From positions 1 through 56,057 of the forward strand of contig JAJTXY010000026.1 of the NCBI GenBank assembly GCA_021463865.1: a stretch of 56,057 bases of DNA, written 5' to 3'. Below the pieces are notes generated by a model, which saw only the letters and a program-made list of their open reading frames with translations, did not search any database and was not told where the DNA came from. The first letter of the stretch is position 1; each line of letters starts with the position of its first letter. Positions 23,633 to 32,955 of this stretch are shown piece by piece. The DNA comes from Anaerolineae bacterium (GTDB taxonomy: Bacteria > Chloroflexota > Anaerolineae > Aggregatilineales > J027). The position numbers and the translations under genes were made by a program.

Positions 23633-24421
23633 TTACGCAACGGTATAGGCGCTACGTGAATCTTCCATATAGGCAGTGTTCCCCTTGGAGCCGTCTGGCA
23701 GAATAATTCCCGGCTTAATGCGCGTCTCCATCAATTTGCCGTCCCGCATTTCATGGACGACATCGGCTTCCTGCATCACTTGGGGGTCATGACTGACAAT
23801 CACGACAGTAATTTCACGTTCCACAACCAAACGGCGCAGCAAATCCAGAATACGGCGGCCTGTGCGTGTGTCCAATTGACCTGTCGGCTCGTCGGCGAGG
23901 ATCAGTTTGGGGTGAGCCGCCAATGCGCGGGCGATTGCCACACGCTGTTGCTCCCCACCGGATAGCTCGTAGGGACGATGTTTGGCACGTTCGGCTAATC
24001 CGACCCATTCCAATGCTTCGCGGACTTGGGCATCGCGTTCACGGGGCGAAGCTCCACGCATCCGCAGGGGAATACTGACATTTTCGAAGGCGCTCAACAG
24101 AGGCATAAGGCCGAAACTTTGGAAGACGAAGCCGATTTCGTGCAAACGCATATTGAGACGTTCCGGCTCATTCATCGCGCTCAAATTGCGCCCCAAAATG
24201 TGAATATCCCCCTGTGTGGAATTGTCCAATCCCGCGACTAGATTGAGCAGGGTTGTTTTGCCCGACCCTGAGCGTCCGACAATCGCTGTCATGTAGTTGG
24301 GCCAAATATCGAGAGAAATCCCATTGACCGCGTGAATATCTTCACCTTCAAGGTGATAGATGCGGTGTAGGTTGTTGATGCTGATTGTGGGTTCAATCCC
24401 ACTTGAATAACCGTTGCTCAT
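23633..24421 (-). CDS. ABC transporter ATP-binding protein (MacB/LolD type)
   Basis: This ATPase drives FtsX-type permeases. Walker A is GRSGSGKTT, the Q-loop is FVFQSFGLMP, the signature is LSGGEQQRVAIARAL, Walker B is LILADEPTGQLD, and the H-loop is VIVSHD. All motifs needed for ATP hydrolysis are present. The tail of about 40 residues after the core is variable. It is the last gene of a four-gene minus-strand operon, 20 bases after the other ATPase gene. Confidence 0.92.
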   Translation of the reverse strand: MSNGYSSGIEPTISINNLHRIYHLEGEDIHAVNGISLDIWPNYMTAIVGRSGSGKTTLLNLVAGLDNSTQGDIHILGRNLSAMNEPERLNMRLHEIGFVFQSFGLMPLLSAFENVSIPLRMRGASPRERDAQVREALEWVGLAERAKHRPYELSGGEQQRVAIARALAAHPKLILADEPTGQLDTRTGRRILDLLRRLVVEREITVVIVSHDPQVMQEADVVHEMRDGKLMETRIKPGIILPDGSKGNTAYMEDSRSAYTVA

Positions 24422-24441
24422 AAAATAGCTGCTCCAGTGAT

Positions 24442-25338
24442 TTAGGCCCCGACAGTCGTTTCTTCTTCTTCATCAGTTTCTTCAGAATGGTGTTGTGCAT
24501 ACACCCCAATATGGTCATCCCGCAGTTTCAGGCGTACCCGATCTTCCAAGCTGAGGGTCTCAATGTACGCTTCTGGTAGTTGCAAACGACCAGCACGGTC
24601 AAGGATGGCATACTCTTCATCACTGACCAGCACATCCCCATCACGGCGACGTAGGATTTCAGTGACTGTACGTCCGTCACGCATCCCGATCACACGGCCA
24701 ACCCGATTGGCGACACTCACGTCGTGGGTTACGATGATAATGGTCACGCCATATTCATCTTTGAGGGTGTGCATGGTGTTAAAGATGATGCCAGCGGCTT
24801 CGGAGTCCACTTCCCCCGTCGGTTCGTCGGCGAGGAGCAGGCCGGGCCGATTTGCCATTGCCACCGCAATCGCCACGCGCTGCTGTTCACCCCCGGAAAG
24901 GCGATCCGGGCGGTGATTGAGGCGTTCACCGAGTCCCACCATCTCCAATAATTCTTGGGCACGTTTATGCCGTTCGCGGCGTCCAACCTTTGCCAGTGCC
25001 ATTGGCAGTTCAACGTTCTCACGGGCGGTCAGATAGGGCAGCAGGTTACGCGCCGTTTGCTGCCACACAAAACCGACCTGTGTCCGCCGATAGAGGGTCT
25101 GCTGGGGGCGGCTCATTTCCAAAAGGTTGTAATCACCGACCCACACTTGTCCGGTGGTGGGGGTATCCAGCGCCCCAAGAATATTCATCAAGGTGGACTT
25201 GCCAGAGCCAGAAGCCCCGACAAGCGCTAACATTTCACCTTTGTCTATTTCCAGATCAAGGCCGCGTAGCGCAACAACCTCTAGATCGGCTATTTTATAG
25301 ATTTTTACGAGGTCATCACATTTGATATAGGGTCTCAT
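24442..25338 (-). CDS. ABC transporter ATP-binding protein with C-terminal AbrB-like domain
   Basis: This is a second MacB/LolD-type ATPase. Walker A is GASGSGKST (42-50), the signature is LSGGEQQRVAIAVAM, Walker B is LLLADEPTGEVD, and the H-loop is IVTHD. After the core, residues of about 242-282 read AILDRAGRLQLPEAYIETL followed by EDRVRLKLRDDHI. This is the pattern of SpoVT/AbrB swapped-hairpin domains, fused here to a transporter ATPase. The tail is acidic. The ATG at 25338 has AGAGGGG 8 bases upstream; an ORF start at 25389 would overlap the preceding gene and is less likely. Confidence 0.9.
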   Translation of the reverse strand: MRPYIKCDDLVKIYKIADLEVVALRGLDLEIDKGEMLALVGASGSGKSTLMNILGALDTPTTGQVWVGDYNLLEMSRPQQTLYRRTQVGFVWQQTARNLLPYLTARENVELPMALAKVGRRERHKRAQELLEMVGLGERLNHRPDRLSGGEQQRVAIAVAMANRPGLLLADEPTGEVDSEAAGIIFNTMHTLKDEYGVTIIIVTHDVSVANRVGRVIGMRDGRTVTEILRRRDGDVLVSDEEYAILDRAGRLQLPEAYIETLSLEDRVRLKLRDDHIGVYAQHHSEETDEEEETTVGA

Positions 25339-25378
25339 TGAATATGCCCCTCTTCTCTTTCCCGATATTCGCTTTCTT

Positions 25379-28300
25379 TTATTCTTCACCCAAACGCAGC
25401 ACTTGATTCACACTCATGCTCCGTAACCATGTCGCCGTCAAAGTCAACAGCACGCCAAATCCACCAACCAAACTAACCAACATCAGCACGACTTCCAGCG
25501 GCTTAAACTGCAATGTTTCATTCCCTGCCAGTATCAAGAACGGCAGCAGCAGGTAGGCTAGTCCTGCACCAAGCAAGGTGCCAATAATCAAGGCGGGCAC
25601 AACCAATGCTAGGTTTTCAAACAACAACAGCCGCCAGATATTGTTGGTGTCCCAACCCAATGAGCGCAGCACGCCAAAGGTGAAGGAACGCTGTTTGGCT
25701 GTGACGATGATATAGAAGGCGAAGTCGAGCAGGCTGAGAATGAGGCTTACAATGAAACCCACATACAACAACCCCGCGACGGCACTTGGCAGCGGTTCAC
25801 GCTGAATCTGCCCAAAGCGATCCCATGCAAAACGGGTTACAGTCACTCCCGGAACTTGCGTGATTTCTTGCTTGAGCTTATCCGTCGGTTCACGTTCTGG
25901 CAAATTGAGCCACACCTGATTGGTATCAAAAAATGAAGACGGCCCACCCGTTTGTTGGTTCATCAGCGCACGGGCCACATCCAGCGGCACAATGATGAAG
26001 GCGGCTTCAATCGTCCCGTCATCGGTTACGCGGCGGTCAATGGTCGGGAAGCCTTCATTGGTGACACCCACAACGTTGAAACCAAACGGTACGGTGCCGG
26101 GGCCGACATCCACATTGAGATCACGTTCGCTGCCCACTTCCAACGGCGGGATGCCTCGATTGGCCGAACCCTGCCCTGTGCCACGAAACACATCCGCAAA
26201 TTTGCCAGAGATGATGGCAGGGATGCGGTCTACGGGTAAGGTGTCAATCATGACACTTGGCTCGGTTGAACGCCCCGACACACGCCGGACGCTATACTCG
26301 ATCTTTAGTGCAGTTGAGTCGTCTTGGGCAACCGGGTCAACCTCATTTTGAACGTATTGAATTTGAGCACCACCGATTTGTCGTTGGGCAATATCCAATG
26401 GTACCCACGTCCCCGAAAATGGCGAGACAAACGTCGCAGGCTGCCATCCGGCGGGTTGTGTTTCATAGTTTTCCAATGGAGTCGCAATGCCATTGGCATC
26501 TACTGTCTGCCAGTAGTCCAAATAGACCTTGTGCGTAAAACTGTCAAGATTTCCCTGTCGAGAGGCCATACCAATACGCCACATGCGATAGGGTAAACGA
26601 CCCGACACAGGCAGATAACCCGACAGTGTTACCCATTGTTCTGGTGGAGTTGGCGGCGGGCCAGCATTCGGCTCACTGGTTTCGCCTGTTGGCCCGGTTA
26701 CATTCGTACCCGCATCGCGGCTCAATTGAACCAAATAAGGCGTCCCCACCGCATCCACGAGATAGACGCTGATAATGACGCTTGGCTCCGGCACTTCCTC
26801 GGTTGCCAACGATTGCGACCATACCTGTACGGTCAATTGATTCGCATCATCGGGCAAAACAATGCCGGGTTGCGTTAACGCGGGAATATCGCGCAGGGCC
26901 GCAACTTCATCGGCATAATCGGGGAAGGCGGTTGCGAATTCTTCAGGGTTCACCCCAATAAGGACGAAGCTCTCGCGTCCCAGTGCCGTCCCGGTCACGC
27001 GAATCACATTCGCTGAGTCCGCAACCCCATCGAATCTATCCCAAGCGACATTAGTAATATCGCCCTGCGTTGGATTGATTTCGACCCGCGCCGAACCACC
27101 AATCTCTTTTTGGGCCTGTCGCCAGCCCCCTGCCTCACGGGTTGCCGTTAAGCCGAGGCTCGCGGTACCGAGTGCCAACGTACCAATCAGCAGCAAAATT
27201 AGCTGGGCATAGTGACCCGGATTGCGCTCAATATTCCATACCGCCAGCGGGCCAGTCAAGGCTTTGCGGCGGGAGGTGATTTTGGAAACAAAGCCCATCA
27301 GCATGGGGAAGATACGTAGCCAGAACAGGGCAATCCCTGTAACCAGCAGAGCCATCGAAAGCAAGTTGCCGGGGTCTTTTAGACCGCCTGTTTGGGATGG
27401 ATGATCCGCCACAAACTGCACCATCTTGGCTGGATTTATCAGATAGCGATACAAATCTTTGATACGGCCATCGGCAATCCAGTACATGCGGATGACGAAG
27501 CCTATTCCTGCCAATATCAGTACAAAGTCTAGGAAGAAACTTGTCCAAAAAGGTTTGGTAGGGGGGCGGGAGGCGGCTTGTTTTAGGCGGAGCAGGCTCT
27601 TTTTGGCGGCTGGATAAGCAGGTAGGCTTAAAAATGTGACGCACGCTACACCCGCCGCAATGCTCAGAAGGTAGGAGGTGATAGGTGTCTCCAAATTGCC
27701 AAAGGATGCGCCGTCGAGGGCTTGGGCTAATGGACCAAAGCGCTCCATAAAAAACAGGAAGATGCGGCTTAGGTAAGGCCCGACCACAAACCCGATGAAA
27801 CCTAACAAAAACACCGTTATAAATTGGAGCTTCATCAGTTGGAAGGTGCTGCCCCCGCGCGAACTAATCGAACTCCATTCAGTGCCTTGCTGCTGCAAAA
27901 TTAGGCTCACCGTCGTGACTAGGTGGTACAGCATGATAAACAAAACCGCACCTGACAGCAGGACAATTGGCCCTTCGGCCTCTTTTACGCGGTCATCATA
28001 TCCTGAAATAAGCGGGGCCAGTCCCGAAAAAGTTTGTGCGCCATTCAACGCGGTGCCTAGTCGGTTTTGCAGTGAGCTATAGGCGGCACTGTACTCCCCA
28101 GCGTTATTGGAGTTAATCACATCTGGATTGGTGTGAATCCGCCAGATATAACTGGTGCCGGGAACAACCGGAGCAACCCAGTCCTGATAGGCTGCCGGGT
28201 TAAACGCCATACCCCAGTCATAACGGGTTGTCGTTAGGTTTACTTCCACCTCGGCACCCCTCAAAAACATCTGATTCCCTGTCCAAATCGGGTCAGACGG

Positions 28301-29002
28301 GTCTTTGGGTTCCACAATCCCTACAATTACAACAGAGGTGACCCGGGATGTACCATCGGTAAAAACTTGTCCCATATAGAAGCGACTGCCAAGCTCTAAT
28401 CTTGCTGTTTCCGCCACTTCTGGGGTAATTACCGCTTCCGTTTGGCCGCGATTGTAGATGCCGATTTGTTGAGCCGCCTGTTGTTCTTCTGAGAGGCCAG
28501 CAGCATTCACCATATCCGGTGTCGCCAACCGTTCGGGCAAGCGGCCTTCGACCACATTCACCAACTGGTCAAGACGTTCAAATGCAAATGGTTGATAACA
28601 CTCATTTGCACCCGGCAGACCGTCATTAGGATTGGCCCCCAAGACCATCACAAACCCACACACAGCAATCTGGGGTGTACCCGGATCACCTTGACCAGAA
28701 GGTGCTTCTGGCGCGGTATATTGGGCACGGATATAACGATCCACCCCTACTGCTAGTGGGCCCAGTTCTTCCCGGATAATATTTTCAGCGTTTTGGTCAA
28801 CTGGGAAATCGCTGACTACTGTAATCTTCAGTTCTTCCGGGTTCGCACTATCCAATGCGCTTCGAATATCTACTTCAGTAACGGCGCGAATGTAGAGCGG
28901 CCCCAGCGCTAAGAACCCGGTCACGAGGCAGACCGCCAATAATAGAATGGAGAGGACACGCCATTCGCGGCGCATCCGTTTAAAAATCAGGTTAAGGGTC
29001 AT
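25379..29002 (-). CDS. Very large FtsX-family ABC permease
   Basis: This 1207-residue membrane protein has two FtsX-like halves. An N-terminal helix (LLLAVCLVTGFLALGPLYI) is followed by a large extracytoplasmic domain. A central group of helices comes next (about residues 345-660, with LTGPLAVWNIERNPGHYAQ). A second extracytoplasmic domain precedes the final FtsX core (ITAKQRSFTFGVLRSLGWD, then helices ending NQVLRLGEE). The architecture resembles MacB/LolE-type exporters or envelope remodelling systems. The substrate is unknown. It is cotranscribed with its paralog upstream and two ATPases downstream. Confidence 0.88.
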   Translation of the reverse strand: MTLNLIFKRMRREWRVLSILLLAVCLVTGFLALGPLYIRAVTEVDIRSALDSANPEELKITVVSDFPVDQNAENIIREELGPLAVGVDRYIRAQYTAPEAPSGQGDPGTPQIAVCGFVMVLGANPNDGLPGANECYQPFAFERLDQLVNVVEGRLPERLATPDMVNAAGLSEEQQAAQQIGIYNRGQTEAVITPEVAETARLELGSRFYMGQVFTDGTSRVTSVVIVGIVEPKDPSDPIWTGNQMFLRGAEVEVNLTTTRYDWGMAFNPAAYQDWVAPVVPGTSYIWRIHTNPDVINSNNAGEYSAAYSSLQNRLGTALNGAQTFSGLAPLISGYDDRVKEAEGPIVLLSGAVLFIMLYHLVTTVSLILQQQGTEWSSISSRGGSTFQLMKLQFITVFLLGFIGFVVGPYLSRIFLFFMERFGPLAQALDGASFGNLETPITSYLLSIAAGVACVTFLSLPAYPAAKKSLLRLKQAASRPPTKPFWTSFFLDFVLILAGIGFVIRMYWIADGRIKDLYRYLINPAKMVQFVADHPSQTGGLKDPGNLLSMALLVTGIALFWLRIFPMLMGFVSKITSRRKALTGPLAVWNIERNPGHYAQLILLLIGTLALGTASLGLTATREAGGWRQAQKEIGGSARVEINPTQGDITNVAWDRFDGVADSANVIRVTGTALGRESFVLIGVNPEEFATAFPDYADEVAALRDIPALTQPGIVLPDDANQLTVQVWSQSLATEEVPEPSVIISVYLVDAVGTPYLVQLSRDAGTNVTGPTGETSEPNAGPPPTPPEQWVTLSGYLPVSGRLPYRMWRIGMASRQGNLDSFTHKVYLDYWQTVDANGIATPLENYETQPAGWQPATFVSPFSGTWVPLDIAQRQIGGAQIQYVQNEVDPVAQDDSTALKIEYSVRRVSGRSTEPSVMIDTLPVDRIPAIISGKFADVFRGTGQGSANRGIPPLEVGSERDLNVDVGPGTVPFGFNVVGVTNEGFPTIDRRVTDDGTIEAAFIIVPLDVARALMNQQTGGPSSFFDTNQVWLNLPEREPTDKLKQEITQVPGVTVTRFAWDRFGQIQREPLPSAVAGLLYVGFIVSLILSLLDFAFYIIVTAKQRSFTFGVLRSLGWDTNNIWRLLLFENLALVVPALIIGTLLGAGLAYLLLPFLILAGNETLQFKPLEVVLMLVSLVGGFGVLLTLTATWLRSMSVNQVLRLGEE

Positions 29003-29021
29003 GACTTTTTATGCTTCCTTC

Positions 29022-32000
29022 CTACTCGTCACCGAGCCGCAGTGTCCGCGACAGTGAGAGTTGGCGCACCAGTAGGAACGAGAAGGCAAATACTACTGCC
29101 AGCACGATTCCCATAATCAACCAGAAGTTACCTACCGCTGCCCATTCCGTCTCGGTAATAAAGGGCGGCACAACACCTTCGCCCGTCGTGCCAATCGCTA
29201 GGGTGGGGACGACAAAAATACTGAGCAGATAGCCCAATACTGACCCCAGAACGCCAGCTACCGCCACGACGAATAGCTGCTCCAAAATCAAGCTCCACAC
29301 GACACGACCTGAGGACATCCCCAACGCCCGCAGCACGCCAAATTCACTGCGCCGTGCCTGTGAGGTCAAGGAGGCATAGGTCAGCAACCCTACGATACTC
29401 AAGGCCAGCCCGATAATAAAGGCAAGGAACATCAACCCTAACAAGCCGAGCGCCAATGGGTCGGTTTCCAAGCGGTCAAATTCACGGGCGTAGGTTACTT
29501 CACGAACATTGACGACCCCGGTATCATCGCCGCCTTGTAAATCTGCCAATACCGCATTGACATCAGCCACCGAGGTCACTTCCTCATTGAGATTTAGCCA
29601 GACTTCGTTGGGATAAAACTGGGCGGAGGGGCGCTGATTAATCCAATACATCATTTCGCGCACATCCACAATCACGAATGGGCGTTCATTGTAGAGCGAT
29701 GGGAAATACTCCGTCGTGCGCTGCGGCACAAATTGAACGGCGGTGCGGGCCACATTCGGCAGGGTCACAATTTGCGCATCCTCGCCACCCACTTGGAGAT
29801 CATTCTCCTCGGCCATAGACTTGCTGACAATAGCCTGCATCGGTTGCGGGTCAGGATAATTGAGATTAATCCCGGCCCGTGTTCGCAGGGCCACTTGGTC
29901 AAAGGTCACATAAATTACGTCGGTATGAAGATTGTCGAGATCACTGCCGAGGGTTACATCACCTTCTGAACCCGCGCCTGAATCATAGACGTAATCCCAA
30001 TTCCCGCGATTGAAAATTTCATAGGGGGTAATGTTTTGTTGATCGTCAATGAGTGTCATTTGTGCCAAAGACAACCGGACGTTCGCTTCACCAAAACTAC
30101 TATTACTGCGATGATCCCAAAAGACGGATACAAGACGCACTTTGCCCACCGGAGCGTAATTTAAGCGTGAGAAATCGGCCTCATAATAGACCCAACCGCT
30201 AGTGACATGCGCGGCGCTTTCCATGCCCGGTTCATCCAAGCCCTGCCGTAGATATTCCACCCGTACTTCTTGTAGCGGTACGATCATCCATGTGCCAGCT
30301 TCGTCTTGCAGCCGTACTCGCAAAATTACTTGGCGTCGCAGCCGTTGAAGGTTGGGCTGGAAAATATCTTGGTCACTAAAGGCAAACCCCGTCAGACTGA
30401 TGCGTGCCCACATGCCGATTTTAGCGGGATTAAACGGCAATTCTTCACCCACCGTTGGCATGGTCACTTCGTCATCAGGATTAAACGGAATCAAGATGTT
30501 GCCGAGGTCGGAACGCCATTTTTCGAGCGTGACATCGCCAAAATTACGCGAATCAACCGCCAAGACATTGCCTGTCAATAGCTGATTAAAGCTGGTGGCG
30601 ACATTGACCCCGTTAACGCGATAACCAATACTGCTGGCTTCCACACTGGCGTTCTCATTATAAAACTCCGGCTGACGGGCACGGTCAACATTGAGACGGG
30701 TATCTCGTTCATACAACCGTACATCCGCCCCCACCAGATAGTTGGCTTGGTCGCCCTGACTGCGCCGCACAGTGGCTTGGAACGATGTGGCAAACCAACC
30801 AATTCCAATCGCTAGGGCCAACAAGAACGTAATGCGTCCATAATGCAGGGGTTCACGGGCCAATTGCCAGCTTGCCAGTGTATTGAGCAGACCCCGCCGC
30901 CGCGCACTAATCGCTGAGGTGAAATGGGCTACCCCGGGAAAAACACGCAGGGCCAAACTACCAAATCCAAAGAAGGCAAGCGCTGGAGCCAAGACCATCA
31001 ACGGGTCAACCTGCTTTTCCCCTGTATTGGTTTCGATCAGAGGCGAGTCACGTTGAATCAGCAGAATCAAGCCACCGAGCGCCAAAGCTGCCACGATGAC
31101 ATCCACATAATATTTTTGCCACCACTGCTTGGCCGAACTCCGCAGCGCCGCACCCCCCGCTGAAATCAAGGGCATCCGCAGCACTGGAATCAGCGTTAGG
31201 GTCAGCGCTACCAATGTAACCCCGGCGGCCATCGCACTAAACAAGAATACATTGGTGGTCAGCGGCAGGGGGAATTCATCAGTGTTGGCGACGGTTGGCC
31301 CTAAGACAATTAACACCTGTTGGGCGATGAAGGGAGCGACGATAGCCCCAAAAATACAGATGAGTAGGGCTTCAATGCCACGCAGAGCCAGAATATGACC
31401 ATCCCATGCCCCGCGACTTTGAAACATCGAGATTTCACGCCGTTCACCGCGCCGCACCAATGCCGCCGTTACGACCAAGAAGAAGATCACTAGCGCTCCT
31501 ACCTCAAGCAGCAATAGCGCAAACGGGACATTATTCAATTCTTGTTTCTTGTCATAATCCAACAAGATACCCCGGTCAACATCGGCGCGAGTATCACTGA
31601 AATCAATCAGGCGGGTGTAGTAGTTATATTTCAAATCCCGATCGGTGTTCAGTTTGAGCGTTTGATATAACTCGTTATCGAGGGTATGCAGGGCGGTGCG
31701 GGCTTGAGAAATGCGGGAATAGGGTAGACGGTCATGGTCGAACACAATGCGCCAGCCAAATGTCGTATCGGTTTCCGGCACATAATCCAGCATGACGGTT
31801 TCAACAGTGGCCTTGTCCGTCAAAAAATAGAATTGGTTGTTCCATACCCCTTCGGAAGTCAATCCAAGCGGATTCGGTTCCATCCAATAGGAAGAGCTTT
31901 CGTCACGTGGGGCGACCACTGCTGCTATATGGACGACTAGGGGTCGGCTGGTGGCATAGGCACCGGATCGCTGATTACCCCGCTCATCCAACCGTTGGTC

Positions 32001-32654
32001 GAGTGTAATAAGGCTACCCGCTTCCAGATTTAGCTCGTTTGCCACGTTTAGGCTGACGGCCACATTAAAATCTGCACCCTCTGGAACGGCGGCTCTTGAG
32101 GGTGCTTCCCCATCCACAATACGCACCTGATTTTCCCACTTGTCGAGATAAATCAGACTGGTACGTGTGCCCACAAGGGCTTCATCATTTACGATGATCC
32201 CCATGCGGGTAGTTTCTACATATCCAGCAATTTGACCGACCCAGCCCTCAACTGACCCGCTGTTGGCATGGGCGTTGATGGTATCACGGACATAGGTGTC
32301 TAATACTGCGGCACGGTCAACAATATTGCCACCTTCAGCACTGGCAAAGTCTGTTGGTTTGAGTGAGATGCGAAGCTGACTATTGCTGTCGCGGGCAGGT
32401 TCTTGCTCCAACCGCTGGACCATGCCCACTTGGGCGACGGCAGTGGTGTAAAGCGGCACTAATGCGCCTATGCCCGATCCCAAAATCACTCCCACGATAA
32501 TCGTGAGCAGCGAGCGCCATTTGGCAATCAGGCGTGCCACTGCCAAACGCGGTGCCCAACTGATAAAGTTGGTCGTAGTGGAGACGGCGGGTCGGATATA
32601 GCGTGCGCCGATAGACTGAACGAATAATTGAAAAAGAGGCAAGATCAATGGCAT
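29022..32654 (-). CDS. Very large FtsX-family ABC permease (paralog)
   Basis: This paralog of the next gene has the same two-half layout: first helix LLTIIVGVILGSGIGALVPLY, large external domain, central helices (about residues 395-650), second external domain and terminal FtsX core (SQARRSEFGVLRALGMSSG, ending SRTLRLGDE). From the chosen ATG it has 1210 residues. An in-frame TTG at 32714 would add 20 residues but has no ribosome-binding motif. Both permeases probably act as a heterodimer with the two ATPases. It is the first gene of the operon. Confidence 0.87.
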   Translation of the reverse strand: MPLILPLFQLFVQSIGARYIRPAVSTTTNFISWAPRLAVARLIAKWRSLLTIIVGVILGSGIGALVPLYTTAVAQVGMVQRLEQEPARDSNSQLRISLKPTDFASAEGGNIVDRAAVLDTYVRDTINAHANSGSVEGWVGQIAGYVETTRMGIIVNDEALVGTRTSLIYLDKWENQVRIVDGEAPSRAAVPEGADFNVAVSLNVANELNLEAGSLITLDQRLDERGNQRSGAYATSRPLVVHIAAVVAPRDESSSYWMEPNPLGLTSEGVWNNQFYFLTDKATVETVMLDYVPETDTTFGWRIVFDHDRLPYSRISQARTALHTLDNELYQTLKLNTDRDLKYNYYTRLIDFSDTRADVDRGILLDYDKKQELNNVPFALLLLEVGALVIFFLVVTAALVRRGERREISMFQSRGAWDGHILALRGIEALLICIFGAIVAPFIAQQVLIVLGPTVANTDEFPLPLTTNVFLFSAMAAGVTLVALTLTLIPVLRMPLISAGGAALRSSAKQWWQKYYVDVIVAALALGGLILLIQRDSPLIETNTGEKQVDPLMVLAPALAFFGFGSLALRVFPGVAHFTSAISARRRGLLNTLASWQLAREPLHYGRITFLLALAIGIGWFATSFQATVRRSQGDQANYLVGADVRLYERDTRLNVDRARQPEFYNENASVEASSIGYRVNGVNVATSFNQLLTGNVLAVDSRNFGDVTLEKWRSDLGNILIPFNPDDEVTMPTVGEELPFNPAKIGMWARISLTGFAFSDQDIFQPNLQRLRRQVILRVRLQDEAGTWMIVPLQEVRVEYLRQGLDEPGMESAAHVTSGWVYYEADFSRLNYAPVGKVRLVSVFWDHRSNSSFGEANVRLSLAQMTLIDDQQNITPYEIFNRGNWDYVYDSGAGSEGDVTLGSDLDNLHTDVIYVTFDQVALRTRAGINLNYPDPQPMQAIVSKSMAEENDLQVGGEDAQIVTLPNVARTAVQFVPQRTTEYFPSLYNERPFVIVDVREMMYWINQRPSAQFYPNEVWLNLNEEVTSVADVNAVLADLQGGDDTGVVNVREVTYAREFDRLETDPLALGLLGLMFLAFIIGLALSIVGLLTYASLTSQARRSEFGVLRALGMSSGRVVWSLILEQLFVVAVAGVLGSVLGYLLSIFVVPTLAIGTTGEGVVPPFITETEWAAVGNFWLIMGIVLAVVFAFSFLLVRQLSLSRTLRLGDE

Positions 32655-32844
32655 AGGTTCTTGTCCAAAGGTTTTTCTAAAACACTCCTCAACTGAATCC
32701 AGAGGGGTGACCAAACGCTAACCGTAACAGTTTGAACTCCCAATGAGGAAAAACACCTTATCATTTTAACGGTATAAACAGGTAGGTGAAAGGTTATTCT
32801 TGTTGAGGAACATGGCAACTCCATTTTTCGGGACTCATAATCGG

Positions 32845-32860
32845 GTGTGCATCGTCACAC
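32845..32860. promoter_or_regulatory. Inverted repeat upstream of citrate synthase (possible operator)
   Basis: GTGTG (32845-32849) and CACAC (32856-32860) flank six bases in the divergent spacer between the FtsX operon and citrate synthase. The TGTG...CACA half-sites recall CRP/FNR sites, but the spacing is two bases shorter. No factor can be assigned. The rest of the 300-base spacer is AT-rich without a confident promoter. Confidence 0.3.
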
Positions 32861-32955
32861 AATTTACCTTTAAGGTTTTTATTCAGTTCAAAACTGCTTA
32901 AAATTCTTTCAATGTAAATTGAGGTTACACATATACACCGGAGAAAAGAAAAAAG

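Noticed and set aside
32845-32860. Canonical CRP site
   Set aside because: The half-sites are 6 bases apart between TGTG and CACA, not 8, so it was kept only as an unassigned inverted repeat.
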